This document shows, piece by piece, positions 8,857 to 18,850 of a stretch of DNA of 55,632 nt (positions within the stretch are counted from its first letter, which is position 1; the number at the start of each line of letters is the position of its first letter). The DNA comes from Campylobacteraceae bacterium (lineage in GTDB: Bacteria > Campylobacterota > Campylobacteria > Campylobacterales > Campylobacteraceae), in the NCBI GenBank assembly GCA_012519705.1, contig JAAYPR010000046.1, positions 1 through 55,632 on the forward strand, in the 5' to 3' direction. The translations under genes were made by a program, and so were the position numbers. The notes beneath the pieces are model-generated. The model ran no database searches. It saw only the letters and a list, made by a program, of their open reading frames with translations, and was not told the origin of the DNA.

Positions 8857-9682
8857 TTATAAGTCCTGCACTGATTGCTGCCATCTCTATAATCTTATCA
8901 CTAAAGCTAGATGGGCTTAACTCTGTTGGTCTATTTTCTTCATAATACTCACAAATCTCATAAATTTTATAAAGCAGTTTATTTAAATTTCTTAAATTTC
9001 CATCTGTTAAATGAAAAATCAGATTAAAATTCTCATCGCTAAACTGATGAAAATAAGGATAAACTTCATGAAACATAAGCTTTTTTTCGATGTAGAGTTT
9101 TAACTCGCCCAAAGTTGAGTTTGGAAGCTCTATGCTTGACCAAATTCTTGTTTTAAAATAATCTTTTGCCAAAACATCCTCTTCATCAGTTTTATGAACT
9201 GTAAAAAGAAATTTAAAAAGCCTACTATCCGCCATAAGTCTAATTTTTTCTATTAAAACAGGCGGATAAAACTGAGCCTCGTCTAAAAGTATTACAACCT
9301 GCTCCGTCTTTTGAACAGGCGAGTTAGGCTTTTCTATCTCTATTTGATAAATTCTCATAAAACTTTCATATCCATCTATTTTATGCCGAGACTTTTTATC
9401 AAAGATTTTAAAAAACAACTCATTAAAAAACTCTTTTTCATCAAAAAAAGGTTGAGGAAAAAAGACGACCTTAGCCTTATCTTCTAAATCTTCTTTTATT
9501 TTATAGAGTAAAAATGTCTTTCCAGTCCCTGGCTTACCATAAAAAAGTATAAGTTTAAGCGGTTTTTGCAAAGCACTTATAATCTTATGGTAAGCAAGGG
9601 TTGATTTATCAAGATTAACAAACTCACTAATATCATCTGTTTCGATGAATATATTTTTAATTTTAGTGTAGTTGTTACTCAT
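8849..9682 (-). CDS. ctsP: AAA+ ATPase of GspA/MshM type (CtsP-like)
   Basis: This 277-aa cytoplasmic P-loop ATPase has Walker A GKPGTGKTF near residue 45 and Walker B VVILLDEAQF near 130. The pattern is that of ExeA/GspA/MshM ATPases, which assist secretin assembly, but the C-terminal peptidoglycan-binding part of GspA is absent. In C. jejuni the corresponding ATP-binding protein CtsP is required for transformation. The gene overlaps both neighbours: 8 bp with the secretin stop upstream and 8 bp with the TPR gene downstream. The ATPase family is clear; the gene symbol is inferred from synteny. Confidence 0.75.
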   Translation of the reverse strand: MSNNYTKIKNIFIETDDISEFVNLDKSTLAYHKIISALQKPLKLILFYGKPGTGKTFLLYKIKEDLEDKAKVVFFPQPFFDEKEFFNELFFKIFDKKSRHKIDGYESFMRIYQIEIEKPNSPVQKTEQVVILLDEAQFYPPVLIEKIRLMADSRLFKFLFTVHKTDEEDVLAKDYFKTRIWSSIELPNSTLGELKLYIEKKLMFHEVYPYFHQFSDENFNLIFHLTDGNLRNLNKLLYKIYEICEYYEENRPTELSPSSFSDKIIEMAAISAGLINA

Positions 9683-11264
9683 GATAATAAATTGACTTTG
9701 AATACCCTAAATCTTTTAAAGAATCCGCCAATTTAAGATCCGAAGTGTTGTCCATAATGGTTGGAGTTATGATAAATACAAGCTCTGTTGTTGATAGGAT
9801 ATCGCCTGTACTCTTAAACAATCCGCCAACTAAAGGAATTTCACTAAGAATCGGAACTCTGGTATTATTTTTTGTTTTAGATTGTCCTATCATGCCACCA
9901 AGTATTACAGTATCTCCGTTGCCAACTGTTATAACGGTTGAAATTTTCTTCTCTTTTGTATCTGGTGCTATACCTCTTGGCTCTGTTCTATAAACATCAT
10001 CCTCTTTATATTTAAACTCACTTAAGCTTGGGTTTATCCTAAGCATTATTTTATTGTTATCTGAAATCTCAGGTGTAATGTTTAGCAAAATCCCTATAAA
10101 GCTTGAATACATCGTAGTGTCTTGGGAAGTTGGTGTTCCATCATCAGAGTAATCTTGAGACTCCAGAAGAACATAGTTTATAACATCGCCAACTGTGATT
10201 ATAGCTTGCTGATTATTCAAAGTCATAACTTTTGGACTAGATATTACTTTGCTTTTTCCTTTGGTTTCTAAGAAATTTATAGCTCCGTCGATATTAAAAT
10301 TTAAATTTGCACCTATAGCCCATACTCCATTACTCTGACTAGCTTTTGTCCCCATATGATTACCCCACTCAAATGTAGGATCTGACCCATATGATGTGAT
10401 CCTTCCAGTAGCACTATCAATCTGTGGAGGTGTTCCTCTATTAGTGGTCATAACAGCCGGATTCCTATTTCCAAATGTAAAACCACTTGGAGTAAGAGGA
10501 TTGTTTCCTAGATAACTGTTAAAACCTATTTCAAATTTAGACCAGTCAATTCCTTTGGTATAGTTATTGCTAAGCTGAACTTCAACTATAGTAACATCAA
10601 GCATTACTTGTCTTTTTAGTCTTCTTTGCATCTCAGCTACATATTTTTCAACTCTATCTACTTGGGATTTCATACCAGTAACTGTTACAAGTCCAGCATT
10701 CTGATTTATGATAGGAGCAATTGCTTGGTATCTTTCTGTTCCGTTGTTTAAGATAGCAGTTACCTCATCAGACAATGTTGACCAAAAATCAAACTTTTCT
10801 AAAGTAGTAATTCTATTATCCTCTAAAGACTCAGCATCCCTTTCATCATCTATCTCATATGGAGATGAGTCAGTTGAGGCTCTAAGAATCGCAGTTCCCT
10901 CTCTAACCCCTGTTATATAGTCTATTTTAAAAGTTTTAGTCTGAAGAGCTGAAATGCTTAAAGTTTGGTTCTTAAACTCATAGTCAAGGTTATTACCTCT
11001 TATAAGTATATTAAAAGTCTCTCTTAGGCTAAGATCTTTTATACTTACACCATTTATCTCTCTTTGAAGCTCTTCGCCTGCTATAACATCTTTGGCGACT
11101 ATACTAAACTTGCAAACATTTGATAGCTGAACCAGTATCTCATTTAAAGTTACGGTATCGGTTATGGTTATATTAAAAGCTCTTCTTTCGCAATCATTCG
11201 CGTAAAGACCTACAACTAGCACTAAAGGCAGAAGCAGTTTTTTAGTTAATCTCGATAATAACAT
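9675..11264 (-). CDS. ctsD: Secretin (GspD/PilQ family, CtsD/MshL-like)
   Basis: This 529-aa outer-membrane secretin forms the channel for the pseudopilus or DNA uptake. It has a signal peptide (LLLPLVLVVGLYA). An N0/STN-like domain follows, with TITDTVTLNEILVQLS and VSIKDLSLRETFNIL, and then an N1-like ring domain around residues 165-215. The secretin core spans about 290-510 and ends with the family signature PILSEIPLVGGLFKS. A Thr/Asn/Gly-rich stretch near residues 245-310 probably forms an inserted loop. The start lies inside the end of the PilP-like gene (23-bp overlap). Orthologues are ctsD in C. jejuni and mshL in Vibrio. Confidence 0.88.
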   Translation of the reverse strand: MLLSRLTKKLLLPLVLVVGLYANDCERRAFNITITDTVTLNEILVQLSNVCKFSIVAKDVIAGEELQREINGVSIKDLSLRETFNILIRGNNLDYEFKNQTLSISALQTKTFKIDYITGVREGTAILRASTDSSPYEIDDERDAESLEDNRITTLEKFDFWSTLSDEVTAILNNGTERYQAIAPIINQNAGLVTVTGMKSQVDRVEKYVAEMQRRLKRQVMLDVTIVEVQLSNNYTKGIDWSKFEIGFNSYLGNNPLTPSGFTFGNRNPAVMTTNRGTPPQIDSATGRITSYGSDPTFEWGNHMGTKASQSNGVWAIGANLNFNIDGAINFLETKGKSKVISSPKVMTLNNQQAIITVGDVINYVLLESQDYSDDGTPTSQDTTMYSSFIGILLNITPEISDNNKIMLRINPSLSEFKYKEDDVYRTEPRGIAPDTKEKKISTVITVGNGDTVILGGMIGQSKTKNNTRVPILSEIPLVGGLFKSTGDILSTTELVFIITPTIMDNTSDLKLADSLKDLGYSKSIYYHE

Positions 11265-11700
11265 TTTGACTTCCTTGTTTTAAATTCAATTCTAAACTAT
11301 GTTTTTCATTTTCTAACACGACACTTTTGTCTTTTATTTCTACAATTTTATAAGAACCTATATAATCCCCTAGATTATACCAATCATCGTTGATTTTAAC
11401 CCTATCTGTAACGATAGCGTTTAAAGACTTACCAACCAGTCCTGGATCAATCTCATCTTCTTCTAAATCAACCTTGCTCAGATCTTTTTCAATCTCAAAA
11501 GGATTTTTAAGAAGAAGTATTTCTTTATCACTCAACCCAACTCTCGTTTTTGCTATGGCATCAAACTGCCTATCATAAGCAGACATATCTGGAGTGTTTT
11601 TACTTTCAGATACAGCAACATCAACTGATGAGTTTGCATCCTCGTTTGCATGTAGACATACGGTGCCTATAAAAACTAATAATATTAAATTCTTTTTCAT
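11242..11700 (-). CDS. Small periplasmic PilP/MshK-like protein (CtsR position)
   Basis: The ATG at 11700 fits better than an upstream TTG, because it forms a TAATG junction with the preceding stop and begins a clear signal peptide (MKKNLILLVFIGTVCLHA). The mature protein (about 135 aa) is acidic. It ends in a small beta-rich domain of the PilP/MshK type, which docks the inner-membrane PilN/PilO pair onto the secretin, here with VNDDWYNLGD-like turns (VKINDDWYNLGDYIGSYKI). It directly precedes the secretin gene, as pilP and mshK do, and this is the position I recall for ctsR in C. jejuni. The family call comes from position and architecture. Confidence 0.65.
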   Translation of the reverse strand: MKKNLILLVFIGTVCLHANEDANSSVDVAVSESKNTPDMSAYDRQFDAIAKTRVGLSDKEILLLKNPFEIEKDLSKVDLEEDEIDPGLVGKSLNAIVTDRVKINDDWYNLGDYIGSYKIVEIKDKSVVLENEKHSLELNLKQGSQNVIIEIN

Positions 11701-12332
11701 TAGTGTTTTATCCCCCAAACAGAAACTTTTATATCACCACCTACTGTGATATCTGATGTTGAATTGATATCTAAACCGTTTACATCTACAACCATTTTAG
11801 ACTCCTCAATATCGTTTATATACTTTAACACACTATGAAATCCACCTTCTATATCGATATTTACATCTAGCATCGGATGGACTCCTAATTGCTTATCGCC
11901 TAAAGTCTTGCTAGAAATAGATTTAACTTTTATGCCATTTTCTTTAGCTGATTTTGTAAGTGAGTCTAAAAACCCAGCCCAATTTTGTTCATTATAGCTG
12001 ATTTGAGACAGCTCTTTTAATTTATTATCAATATAATTATTTTGATAAACCAAAGAGTCGTGTCTAGCAATTTTTTCATTTAACTCATTTTGAGATGCTG
12101 TAATTTTTGCTTCATCATTATTTCTAAGATAAGCATCAACATTAGAAAGCTCTCTGTTGATATTATTTAGAGCATTTTGTTTCTCGTCAAAATACTCCTG
12201 TGCCATCGGAAAAACAACTAAATAAACTAAAAAAGCCACCAATAAAGCTACTACCAACATTAGCATCTGAGCTTGGTCTTTTGACTTACTTGATAACTCA
12301 TTATCAATTTTATCTAAAATACTCTCTTTCAT
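11700..12332 (-). CDS. PilO/MshJ-like inner-membrane alignment protein
   Basis: This is a 210-aa bitopic membrane protein. It has a short cytoplasmic start, one membrane segment at about residues 24-45 (LMLVVALLVAFLVYLVVFP), a coiled coil at about 50-110 and a C-terminal ferredoxin-like domain. This is the layout of PilO/GspM/MshJ. It would pair with the PilN-like half of the preceding gene product. It has its own Shine-Dalgarno (AGGTGGGA) just before the ATG and lies 8 bases downstream of that gene. Sequence similarity to PilO is too weak to read by eye, so the call rests on architecture and gene order. Confidence 0.65.
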   Translation of the reverse strand: MKESILDKIDNELSSKSKDQAQMLMLVVALLVAFLVYLVVFPMAQEYFDEKQNALNNINRELSNVDAYLRNNDEAKITASQNELNEKIARHDSLVYQNNYIDNKLKELSQISYNEQNWAGFLDSLTKSAKENGIKVKSISSKTLGDKQLGVHPMLDVNIDIEGGFHSVLKYINDIEESKMVVDVNGLDINSTSDITVGGDIKVSVWGIKH

Positions 12333-12340
12333 TGTCCCAC

Positions 12341-13921
12341 CTATCTCATCTTAACACTTACGTTGCTTTCATAAGCAACAGTTTGATTGTTTTCATCCAA
12401 AACAATAAGCTCTGTATTAACAGAGTAGCCCCTTGTCTTACTAATATCATCTAAAAGCTCTGTCATCTTTTTTTCTGTATCAGTTCTAATAGTAAAAGTT
12501 AAATTTTGATCAGAATTGTAAATTTTATAAAGAGTTCCCTCTTGTTTGTTTATCAAATTTGAGATATCATAAATAGCCTTACTCTTCATAGGATAATTAA
12601 CTTTTTTATCATGCATAGCACTAAGAAGCTCGGATCTTTTATTTAAATACTCGCTTTGTGCAGCGATTTCTTTATCTTTTTGCTCTTTTTTTGCCTCCAA
12701 ATCAGCAAGCTTAGCACTAATTTCACTTCTTCTCTTATCTTTTTCATTAAATTCGATTTGCTTTTCTTCTGTAAGTTTTTGGTTTTGATATCCAACAGCA
12801 TACTGATAACTAGGATATGCCATGGCCGCCACAAAAGCCAAAGCAGACAAGGAGATAAGTTTTCCACTTGGTCTTTGAGCTAAAGGAGGAGGTCTTAGAA
12901 ATGGTGAATAGTTATAGTCATCATCTTTATTTATTAAATAGTCTTGAGCTAAAAGCATCATTAAAATATCAAGTTGAGTTAAGCCTTCAGTATTTTTTTG
13001 GTTAAGTGCAATTGAAAAATCAAAAGCTTTATATTTAAAACCAAGCCTTTCTTCTACAAAAGCATCTATGCCAGAAATAGCTCCTATATCACTAGAGAAA
13101 TAAAAATTATTTATCTTAATGCCATTGATTTTACTAATACTGTTTAAAAGATCACCCAAATAAAAAAACATATCATCAAAAATTTGAATGATATAATCAA
13201 GTTTTTTACTATCTTCTAAATAAATACTGCCATCTGAGAGTTTTCTATAAAGTTCTTTTTCATCAACTCTCTCTCCAGCAAGCTCACAAAACTTATCATA
13301 GATAAATTTTAAATTGTATCTTATAGGTCTTGATTCAAAATACTCCCCATTTTGATAAATAACTAAAAATGCATCATCATGCTGAAGATAAACAAAACAG
13401 TCAATTTCAGTTGGCGAGAGTAAGCTTCTACTATACAAACCGCTCATTAAAAATGGAGTCAAAGCAACATAGTCTATATACTTAGTATTTTCTGCTATAT
13501 ATGAGAGATTTTGTCTTAGAAGTGTGTTATTAACAACAAAAACATTATAAAATCTACTATCACCTGAAGAGTTTGGGGACTCTATATAAGTAATTTTATA
13601 ATCATCGTTTGGATCTAAAGCTAAATCTTCGTAAGCTTTTATAATAATAGCATCTGCTACTTCATGCTCTGGAGTAACTCTGTTTATCTCGATACTTGCC
13701 GATAGGATATCCTTATTTTGAATGTAGGTTATAAAAAACTCTTTGTTTTTTAACTTTTCTTCATAAACAGAAATTTCATTCTCAAAAAACACAAAAGAGT
13801 TTTCAGTCACTCTATTGATAGAAATAATCGCACTACCACCTTTTTTGGTGCGTTTTTTCTTATCCTTTTTTGGCTTTTTCTCTGTTTTTTTAATTTTTTC
13901 TTTTTTAAATTTTTCAAACAT
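12341..13921 (-). CDS. PilM-PilN fusion protein (MshI-like), first gene of the operon
   Basis: This is a 526-aa protein. After a very Lys-rich start (MFEKFKKEKIKKTEKK) comes a cytoplasmic domain (about 30-340) that looks like the actin-like PilM/GspL fold. A single membrane segment follows near 353-372 (LISLSALAFVAAMAYPSY), then a charged coiled coil (about 380-430) and a C-terminal PilN-like domain (about 440-526). MshI and GspL have this composite layout, whereas type IVa pili split it into pilM and pilN. It opens the operon; AAAGGA lies about ten bases before the ATG. It probably recruits the GspE-type ATPase to the membrane. Confidence 0.68.
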   Translation of the reverse strand: MFEKFKKEKIKKTEKKPKKDKKKRTKKGGSAIISINRVTENSFVFFENEISVYEEKLKNKEFFITYIQNKDILSASIEINRVTPEHEVADAIIIKAYEDLALDPNDDYKITYIESPNSSGDSRFYNVFVVNNTLLRQNLSYIAENTKYIDYVALTPFLMSGLYSRSLLSPTEIDCFVYLQHDDAFLVIYQNGEYFESRPIRYNLKFIYDKFCELAGERVDEKELYRKLSDGSIYLEDSKKLDYIIQIFDDMFFYLGDLLNSISKINGIKINNFYFSSDIGAISGIDAFVEERLGFKYKAFDFSIALNQKNTEGLTQLDILMMLLAQDYLINKDDDYNYSPFLRPPPLAQRPSGKLISLSALAFVAAMAYPSYQYAVGYQNQKLTEEKQIEFNEKDKRRSEISAKLADLEAKKEQKDKEIAAQSEYLNKRSELLSAMHDKKVNYPMKSKAIYDISNLINKQEGTLYKIYNSDQNLTFTIRTDTEKKMTELLDDISKTRGYSVNTELIVLDENNQTVAYESNVSVKMR

Positions 13922-13978
13922 GGAAATTTTTCCTTTCTAAAGAGACATTTCTCCTAATTCCGAATTTTAAACAAATTT

Positions 13979-14053
13979 TAATTAAAAATCAATAGATAAA
14001 GTGCTTTTTAATTCCATATTAATCAAAAATCAATAAATAAAGTGCTTTTTAAT
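13979..14053. repeat. Short direct duplication of the era 3' end
   Basis: Two 29-bp segments, 13984-14012 and 14025-14053, differ at one base. The right copy is the last codons and stop of era (KKHFIY-stop). The left copy lies downstream of the stop and could encode the same last residues. The similarity extends to about 35 bp with two mismatches. Confidence 0.8.
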
Positions 14054-14899
14054 GTTTTTTTCGTCTAAATTCCACCCTTTTTTTACAACAACTTCTAAAT
14101 TTAAATAAACTTTAATATTTGCAAACTCTGAAATTAGTTTTCTTGCTTTAATTCCGATTCGTTTTATGGTATCGCCATTTTTACCAATCAGTATCATTTT
14201 ATGTGAGCTTGTATCTGTGATGATTTCGGCATAAACACTAAGTAAATCTGGCTCTTCTATAACCTTTTTTACCATCACATCAGAACTATACGGCACCTCG
14301 CTACTAACTGAGTCAAAAATAGCTTCTAAAATAAAATCTCTATAGATATCTTTGGTCATTGTTGTGCTTATTATTTCAGGGTCGTAAAAATACTCATGTT
14401 CTGGCAGATGCTTTGAAATTTCATCAAGAAGTGGTTGTTTGCAAATTTGTTTTTTTATAGAAGTTGGTACAAGTGCTAAAAACTTCTCACTAAATTTAGA
14501 GTATTCTGTTATCTTTTTAGCTAGCTTTTCATCGCTTACTTCGTCAATCTTTGTTAAAATTAAGATATGTTTTACGCTCTCATTAAGCTCTAAAAACTTC
14601 TCGTAGTTTTGTGTCGTATCATGAACAGAAGCTAAAAAAAGAACTAAATCAGCGTCCCCAATGGACTTTAAAGCTAGCTCAACCATCGCTTTATTCATAG
14701 TTTTGCCGCTCTCATGAAGCCCTGGGGTGTCTATGAAAATGATTTGATCTTTGCCGTTCATAACGATGCCGTTAACCTTCCTTCTAGTTGCGTTTTGTTT
14801 ATGAGAGACCATAGAAATTTTCTCCCCAAGTAAGAAATTTAGCAAACTACTCTTTCCAGCATTTGTTCTGCCTATCAAAGATACAAATCCACTTTTCAA
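14030..14899 (-). CDS. era: GTPase Era
   Basis: Era is an essential GTPase that binds the 3' end of 16S rRNA and helps 30S subunit assembly. This 289-aa protein carries G1 GRTNAGKS, G3 DTPGLHES and G4 TKID in the N-terminal GTPase domain. A C-terminal KH domain contains the loop [12 protein letters not shown]. The start is TTG at 14899, behind AAGGA. The usual Era G1 is GRPNVGKS, so Thr and Ala here are mild variants. It follows hslU by 14 bases and probably ends the rplI-hslV-hslU-era transcription unit. Confidence 0.95.
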   Translation of the reverse strand: MKSGFVSLIGRTNAGKSSLLNFLLGEKISMVSHKQNATRRKVNGIVMNGKDQIIFIDTPGLHESGKTMNKAMVELALKSIGDADLVLFLASVHDTTQNYEKFLELNESVKHILILTKIDEVSDEKLAKKITEYSKFSEKFLALVPTSIKKQICKQPLLDEISKHLPEHEYFYDPEIISTTMTKDIYRDFILEAIFDSVSSEVPYSSDVMVKKVIEEPDLLSVYAEIITDTSSHKMILIGKNGDTIKRIGIKARKLISEFANIKVYLNLEVVVKKGWNLDEKNIKKHFIY

Positions 14900-14913
14900 A
14901 CTTTTTCCTTTTT

Positions 14914-16230
14914 TTATAAAATATATCTAGCCAAATCTTGACTTTGTGAAATTTCACCTAATTTTTCTTGAACCAAAGCCTTATCAACCGTTACAGTTTT
15001 TCCAGCGTAATCATCCGCCTCATAACTTATATCTTCAAGCACTTTTTCAACTACAGTGTGAAGCCTTCTAGCTCCGATATCTTCTATTTTTTCATTTGTA
15101 GAAGCAGCTATTTTTGCTATCTCTTTGATACCATCTTCACTAAACTCTAAATTTACATCTTCGGTTTTTAAAAGAGCCTTATACTGCTTCAAAAGTGAGT
15201 TTTTAGGTTTGGTTAAAATCTCATAAAGAGCGTCTTCATCAAGACTATTTAACTCAACTCTTAGTGGAAATCTGCCTTGAAGCTCGGGAATTAAATCGCT
15301 TGGTTTACTCATATGAAATGCCCCAGCTGCGATGAAAAGAATGTGGTCAGTATTTAGAGTGCCATATTTTGTAGAGACACTTGAACCCTCAACTATAGGT
15401 AGTAAATCTCTTTGAACCCCCTCTTTGCTCGGATCTTGTCTTGAAACACTACTAGAAACTGCGACTTTATCTATCTCATCTATGAAAATCACACCTTCCT
15501 GCCCAGCTCTTCTCATGGCTTCAGTTTTTATAGCTTCCATATCTAAAACTTTCTCACTAGCCTCATTTCTAAGGACAATTTTAGCGTCTTTTATTTTAAG
15601 AGTTTTTTTAACTTTTCTACTAGCAACGCCAATGATTTTAACAAAGCTTTCTTGCATATTTTGCATCTCGGGTGGTAAGTTTGGGTTTGTATCAAGTGAG
15701 CTCTCTCTAACTTCTATCTCGATATTTAATTCATCTAAAGAGCCACTTTTTAGCTTTTCTCTCATCTTTTCATAGCTATTTTTGTAGTCATTAAGCTTTT
15801 CTTCACTTGCACCTTTTGGAAGTGGTGGAAGAAGTTTTTCTAAAATTTCTTTTTCCACATACTCATCTATTTTATCGCTACTTTTTTCAATCTCTTCATT
15901 TTTTACCAAGTCAACTGCTGCATTTGCAAGGTCTCTTACCATGCTCTCAACATCCCTTCCCACAAAGCCAACTTCGGTGTATTTGCTAGCCTCAACTTTT
16001 ATAAATGGAAGTCCAAAAAGCTTTGAGAGTCTTCTTGCGATTTCTGTCTTTCCAACTCCGGTTGAGCCTATCATAAGGATATTTTTAGGGATGACCTCAT
16101 CTCTTATGTCATCATCTAATCTCATCCTTCTATATCTGTTTCTTAAAGCTACAGCTATAACTCTCTTAGCATCCTTTTGGCCGATAACATATTCGTCTAG
16201 TTTTTCAACAATCTCTCTTGGTGTAAGCAT
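14914..16230 (-). CDS. hslU: ATP-dependent protease ATPase subunit HslU
   Basis: HslU is the Clp/Hsp100 AAA+ unfoldase of the HslUV protease and feeds substrates to HslV. This 438-aa protein shows Walker [10 protein letters not shown] near residue 55 and Walker B VIFIDEID near 245. The intermediate (I) domain lies at about 110-220. The C-terminus DLARYIL resembles the tail that HslU inserts into HslV to activate it. The start overlaps the hslV stop (TAATG), so the two subunits are translationally coupled. Length is normal for the family. Confidence 0.97.
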   Translation of the reverse strand: MLTPREIVEKLDEYVIGQKDAKRVIAVALRNRYRRMRLDDDIRDEVIPKNILMIGSTGVGKTEIARRLSKLFGLPFIKVEASKYTEVGFVGRDVESMVRDLANAAVDLVKNEEIEKSSDKIDEYVEKEILEKLLPPLPKGASEEKLNDYKNSYEKMREKLKSGSLDELNIEIEVRESSLDTNPNLPPEMQNMQESFVKIIGVASRKVKKTLKIKDAKIVLRNEASEKVLDMEAIKTEAMRRAGQEGVIFIDEIDKVAVSSSVSRQDPSKEGVQRDLLPIVEGSSVSTKYGTLNTDHILFIAAGAFHMSKPSDLIPELQGRFPLRVELNSLDEDALYEILTKPKNSLLKQYKALLKTEDVNLEFSEDGIKEIAKIAASTNEKIEDIGARRLHTVVEKVLEDISYEADDYAGKTVTVDKALVQEKLGEISQSQDLARYIL

Positions 16231-16775
16231 TATTTATCATCCCATATAGCGTAAGTTTTAATGTTTGTGTTTGTATAGATACAAATTTCCCCTGCGATTT
16301 TAAGGCTTTCCTTTACAAGCTCTTCTTCGTTTAGAGTTCCAAATTTATCCAGTGCTCTTGCCGCACTTAAAGCGTAGTTTCCACCACTTCCAATGGCGGC
16401 AATTTTACCATCATCAGGCTCTACAACATCGCCAACACCTGTTAGTATAAAAACGTGTTCTCTATCTAAAACAAGCATCATAGCTTCAAGTTTTCTAAGA
16501 TATTTATCTTTTCTCCACTCTTTACTAAACTCAATTGCCGCTCTTAAAAGATCGCCTTTCGAGCTATCAAGATGCTTTTCAAACATATCAAAAAGCATAA
16601 AAGCATCAGCCGTGCTACCAGCAAAGCCAGCTAAAACAGAGCCGTCTTTGCCGATTTTTCTTATCTTTGTAGCTGTGCCTTTTAAAACTGTATTTCCAAA
16701 GCTAACTTGCCCATCTCCGCCAATTACCGAGCCATTTTTGCCTTTGTAGGCAAGTATGGTTGTTGCGTGAAACAT
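16230..16775 (-). CDS. hslV: ATP-dependent protease proteolytic subunit HslV
   Basis: HslV is the proteasome-like threonine protease of HslUV. The protein (181 aa) has the [15 protein letters not shown] motif and [13 protein letters not shown]. The catalytic Thr should be the first Thr of TTILAYKG at residue 5, so the four residues MFHA must be removed. Many bacteria have only the initiator Met before this Thr. I recall a similar short leader in Helicobacter HslV, so it is probably a clade trait. The start overlaps the rplI stop (TAATG). Confidence 0.96.
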   Translation of the reverse strand: MFHATTILAYKGKNGSVIGGDGQVSFGNTVLKGTATKIRKIGKDGSVLAGFAGSTADAFMLFDMFEKHLDSSKGDLLRAAIEFSKEWRKDKYLRKLEAMMLVLDREHVFILTGVGDVVEPDDGKIAAIGSGGNYALSAARALDKFGTLNEEELVKESLKIAGEICIYTNTNIKTYAIWDDK

Positions 16776-17218
16776 TACTCAGCCACCACTTCCACTTCAA
16801 ATTTAGCTGTGATAGAGTGTTTGAACTTAGCTTCCACGTCAAAAATTCCAACATGTTTTATAGCCTCCATTTCAAGGACTTTTTTATCTATGTCTAAGTT
16901 TTTTTGCTCTTTTAGGGCAGTTGAAATTTCATCTTTTGTTACAGAGCCAAATAGTGCCCCGCCCTCTCCTGCTGGTTTTTTAACCTTAACTCTTACAGTT
17001 TTTAGTTCCTTTTTTAGAGCGTTTAGGCTAGCGATTTCATAGTCTAACTCTTCGGCTTCTTTTCTTTTATCAGCATTATACTGTCTGATGACTGCATCAG
17101 TTGCAACTTTAGCAAGTCCCCTTGCAACTAAAAAGTTATGCCCATATCCATCTTTTACTTCTTTTATCTCTCCAGCTTTTCCTAAGCTTTTTACATCTTT
17201 TAATAATAATACTTTCAT
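16775..17218 (-). CDS. rplI: 50S ribosomal protein L9
   Basis: L9 is a two-domain protein (147 aa) of the large ribosomal subunit. The N-terminal rRNA-binding domain has the family signature with [13 protein letters not shown] near residues 25-37. A long connecting helix (about 40-75) leads to a C-terminal domain with [12 protein letters not shown]. It appears to open the rplI-hslV-hslU-era operon. A TATAAT -10 element lies about 35 bases upstream and AAAGGAT precedes the ATG. Confidence 0.97.
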   Translation of the reverse strand: MKVLLLKDVKSLGKAGEIKEVKDGYGHNFLVARGLAKVATDAVIRQYNADKRKEAEELDYEIASLNALKKELKTVRVKVKKPAGEGGALFGSVTKDEISTALKEQKNLDIDKKVLEMEAIKHVGIFDVEAKFKHSITAKFEVEVVAE

Positions 17219-17251
17219 TAAATTTAATCCTTTATTTGTATAATTTTACAT

Positions 17252-17257
17252 ATTATA
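17252..17257 (-). promoter_or_regulatory. Candidate -10 box upstream of rplI
   Basis: A perfect TATAAT on the minus strand, about 35 bases before the rplI start, in the only gap between argG and rplI. Epsilonproteobacterial sigma-70 promoters often have a clear -10 without a recognisable -35, as here. Confidence 0.5.
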
Positions 17258-17275
17258 ATACATAAATTTTATCTG

Positions 17276-18499
17276 TTATTCCATTTTTCTACCATTTTTT
17301 CCAGCTATTATAAATCTTAAAGCATTTAGTTTTATAAAGCCTTCTGCGTCTTTTTGGTCATAAACGCTATCTTCCTCAAACGTACTAAAATCAGCGTTAA
17401 ATAGGCTATCAGTTTTACTACTTCTTCCAAGAACTATAACATTTCCTTTGTAAAGCTCTAGTCTAACTACGCCATTTACATGCTTTTGACTCTCATCAAT
17501 TAGTGCTTGAAGCATAAGTCTCTCAGGTGAAAACCAAAAACCGTTATAGATAAGTTCTGCGTATTTTGGCATAATATCATCTTTTAAATGAGCTGCACCT
17601 TTGTCTAAAGTCAAGCTCTCAATAGCTCTATGAGCTTTTAGCATGATGGTTCCACCTGGTGTTTCATAGCAACCCCTTGACTTCATACCAACATATCTAT
17701 TTTCTACTAAGTCAAGTCTTCCGATACCGTGTTTTGCACCAAGCTTATTTAAGGCATCTAGCATATTTGCAGGGCTTAAAACTTTGCCGTTTAGGGCAAC
17801 TGGGTCACCATTTTTATACTCTATTTCGATGATTTCACTCTCATTTGGTGCATCTTTTGGATCAACCGTCCATCTCCACATGTCAGGCTCAGGGCTTGCG
17901 TTTGGATCTTCTAAAACAAGACCTTCATATGAGATGTGAAGCAAGTTCGCATCCATTGAGTATGGAGATTTGCCTGGTTTTTTCTCAATTACAATGCCGT
18001 TTTTCTCAGCATAAGCAAGAAGTTTTTCACGGCTATTTAAGTCCCACTCTCTCCAAGGTGCGATGATTTTCACATCTGGCATTAGGGCGTAAGCACCAAG
18101 TTCAAATCTTACTTGGTCGTTTCCCTTACCTGTCGCACCGTGGCTTATAGCGTCCGCTCCTGTTTTTTTAGCGATTTCTACTAAATGTTTAGCTATCAGT
18201 GGTCTAGCGATACTTGTGCCAAGCAGATACTCGCCTTCATAAATAGTATTTGCTCTAAACATAGGAAAAACATAGTCTCTTGCAAACTCTTCTTTTAAGT
18301 CAAGTATAAAGATATTTTCCTCTTTTATGCCAAGTTTTAATGCTTTGTCTTTTACTGGAGCTAAGTCTTCGTTTTGTCCGATATCTGCTGTAAAAGTCAC
18401 AACTTCACAACCGTAATTATCGCCTAGCCATTTTAAAATGATGCTCGTATCAAGTCCGCCTGAGTAGGCTAAAACTGCTTTTTTAACGTTTTTTTTCAT
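17276..18499 (-). CDS. argG: Argininosuccinate synthase
   Basis: ArgG joins citrulline and aspartate with ATP to make argininosuccinate, the penultimate step of arginine synthesis. This 407-aa protein begins with the PP-loop motif AYSGGLDTS (residues 12-20). It also carries the conserved [12 protein letters not shown] segment and [11 protein letters not shown]. Length is normal. It is separated from rplI by 57 bases and is transcribed divergently from the S4-domain gene, so the 105-base gap upstream should hold both promoters. Confidence 0.97.
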   Translation of the reverse strand: MKKNVKKAVLAYSGGLDTSIILKWLGDNYGCEVVTFTADIGQNEDLAPVKDKALKLGIKEENIFILDLKEEFARDYVFPMFRANTIYEGEYLLGTSIARPLIAKHLVEIAKKTGADAISHGATGKGNDQVRFELGAYALMPDVKIIAPWREWDLNSREKLLAYAEKNGIVIEKKPGKSPYSMDANLLHISYEGLVLEDPNASPEPDMWRWTVDPKDAPNESEIIEIEYKNGDPVALNGKVLSPANMLDALNKLGAKHGIGRLDLVENRYVGMKSRGCYETPGGTIMLKAHRAIESLTLDKGAAHLKDDIMPKYAELIYNGFWFSPERLMLQALIDESQKHVNGVVRLELYKGNVIVLGRSSKTDSLFNADFSTFEEDSVYDQKDAEGFIKLNALRFIIAGKNGRKME

Positions 18500-18604
18500 T
18501 TTAGTAACCTTTTTATATAAATTTAGGCTTTAATTCTATCTAAATTTCATTTAAAGATAAGTAAATTACCCAAAATTTATTTAAATTTAGGTATGATATC
18601 GCCC

Positions 18605-18850
18605 ATGAGAATAGATAAATTTTTAAACGCAGTTAATGTTGTAAAACGTAGAGCTGTAAGCGAAGATATGTGTAAAAGTGGCGTTGTTAGCATAAATGAT
18701 GTGGTTTGTAAACCTGCAAAAGAGCTTAAAATAGGCGATATTATCACCATTAAATTCTTAAAGGGCGAGAAAAAGTATGAAGTTTTAAGCTTCCCAACTA
18801 CAAAAAACACCCCTAAAAGTAAGCAAAGTGAATACATCAAAGAGCTTTGA
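18605..18850 (+). CDS. S4-domain RNA-binding protein
   Basis: This is an 81-aa protein made almost entirely of an S4 RNA-binding fold (MRIDKFLNAVNVVKRRAVSE, then GVVSINDVVCKPAKELKIGD). Small stand-alone S4 proteins bind structured RNA, often rRNA or tRNA on stalled ribosomes. I choose the ATG at 18605 because the S4 fold begins there. An in-frame ATG at 18593 would add four residues and has no better ribosome-binding site. The C-terminus overlaps the start of tsaE. Confidence 0.85.
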   Translation: MRIDKFLNAVNVVKRRAVSEDMCKSGVVSINDVVCKPAKELKIGDIITIKFLKGEKKYEVLSFPTTKNTPKSKQSEYIKEL

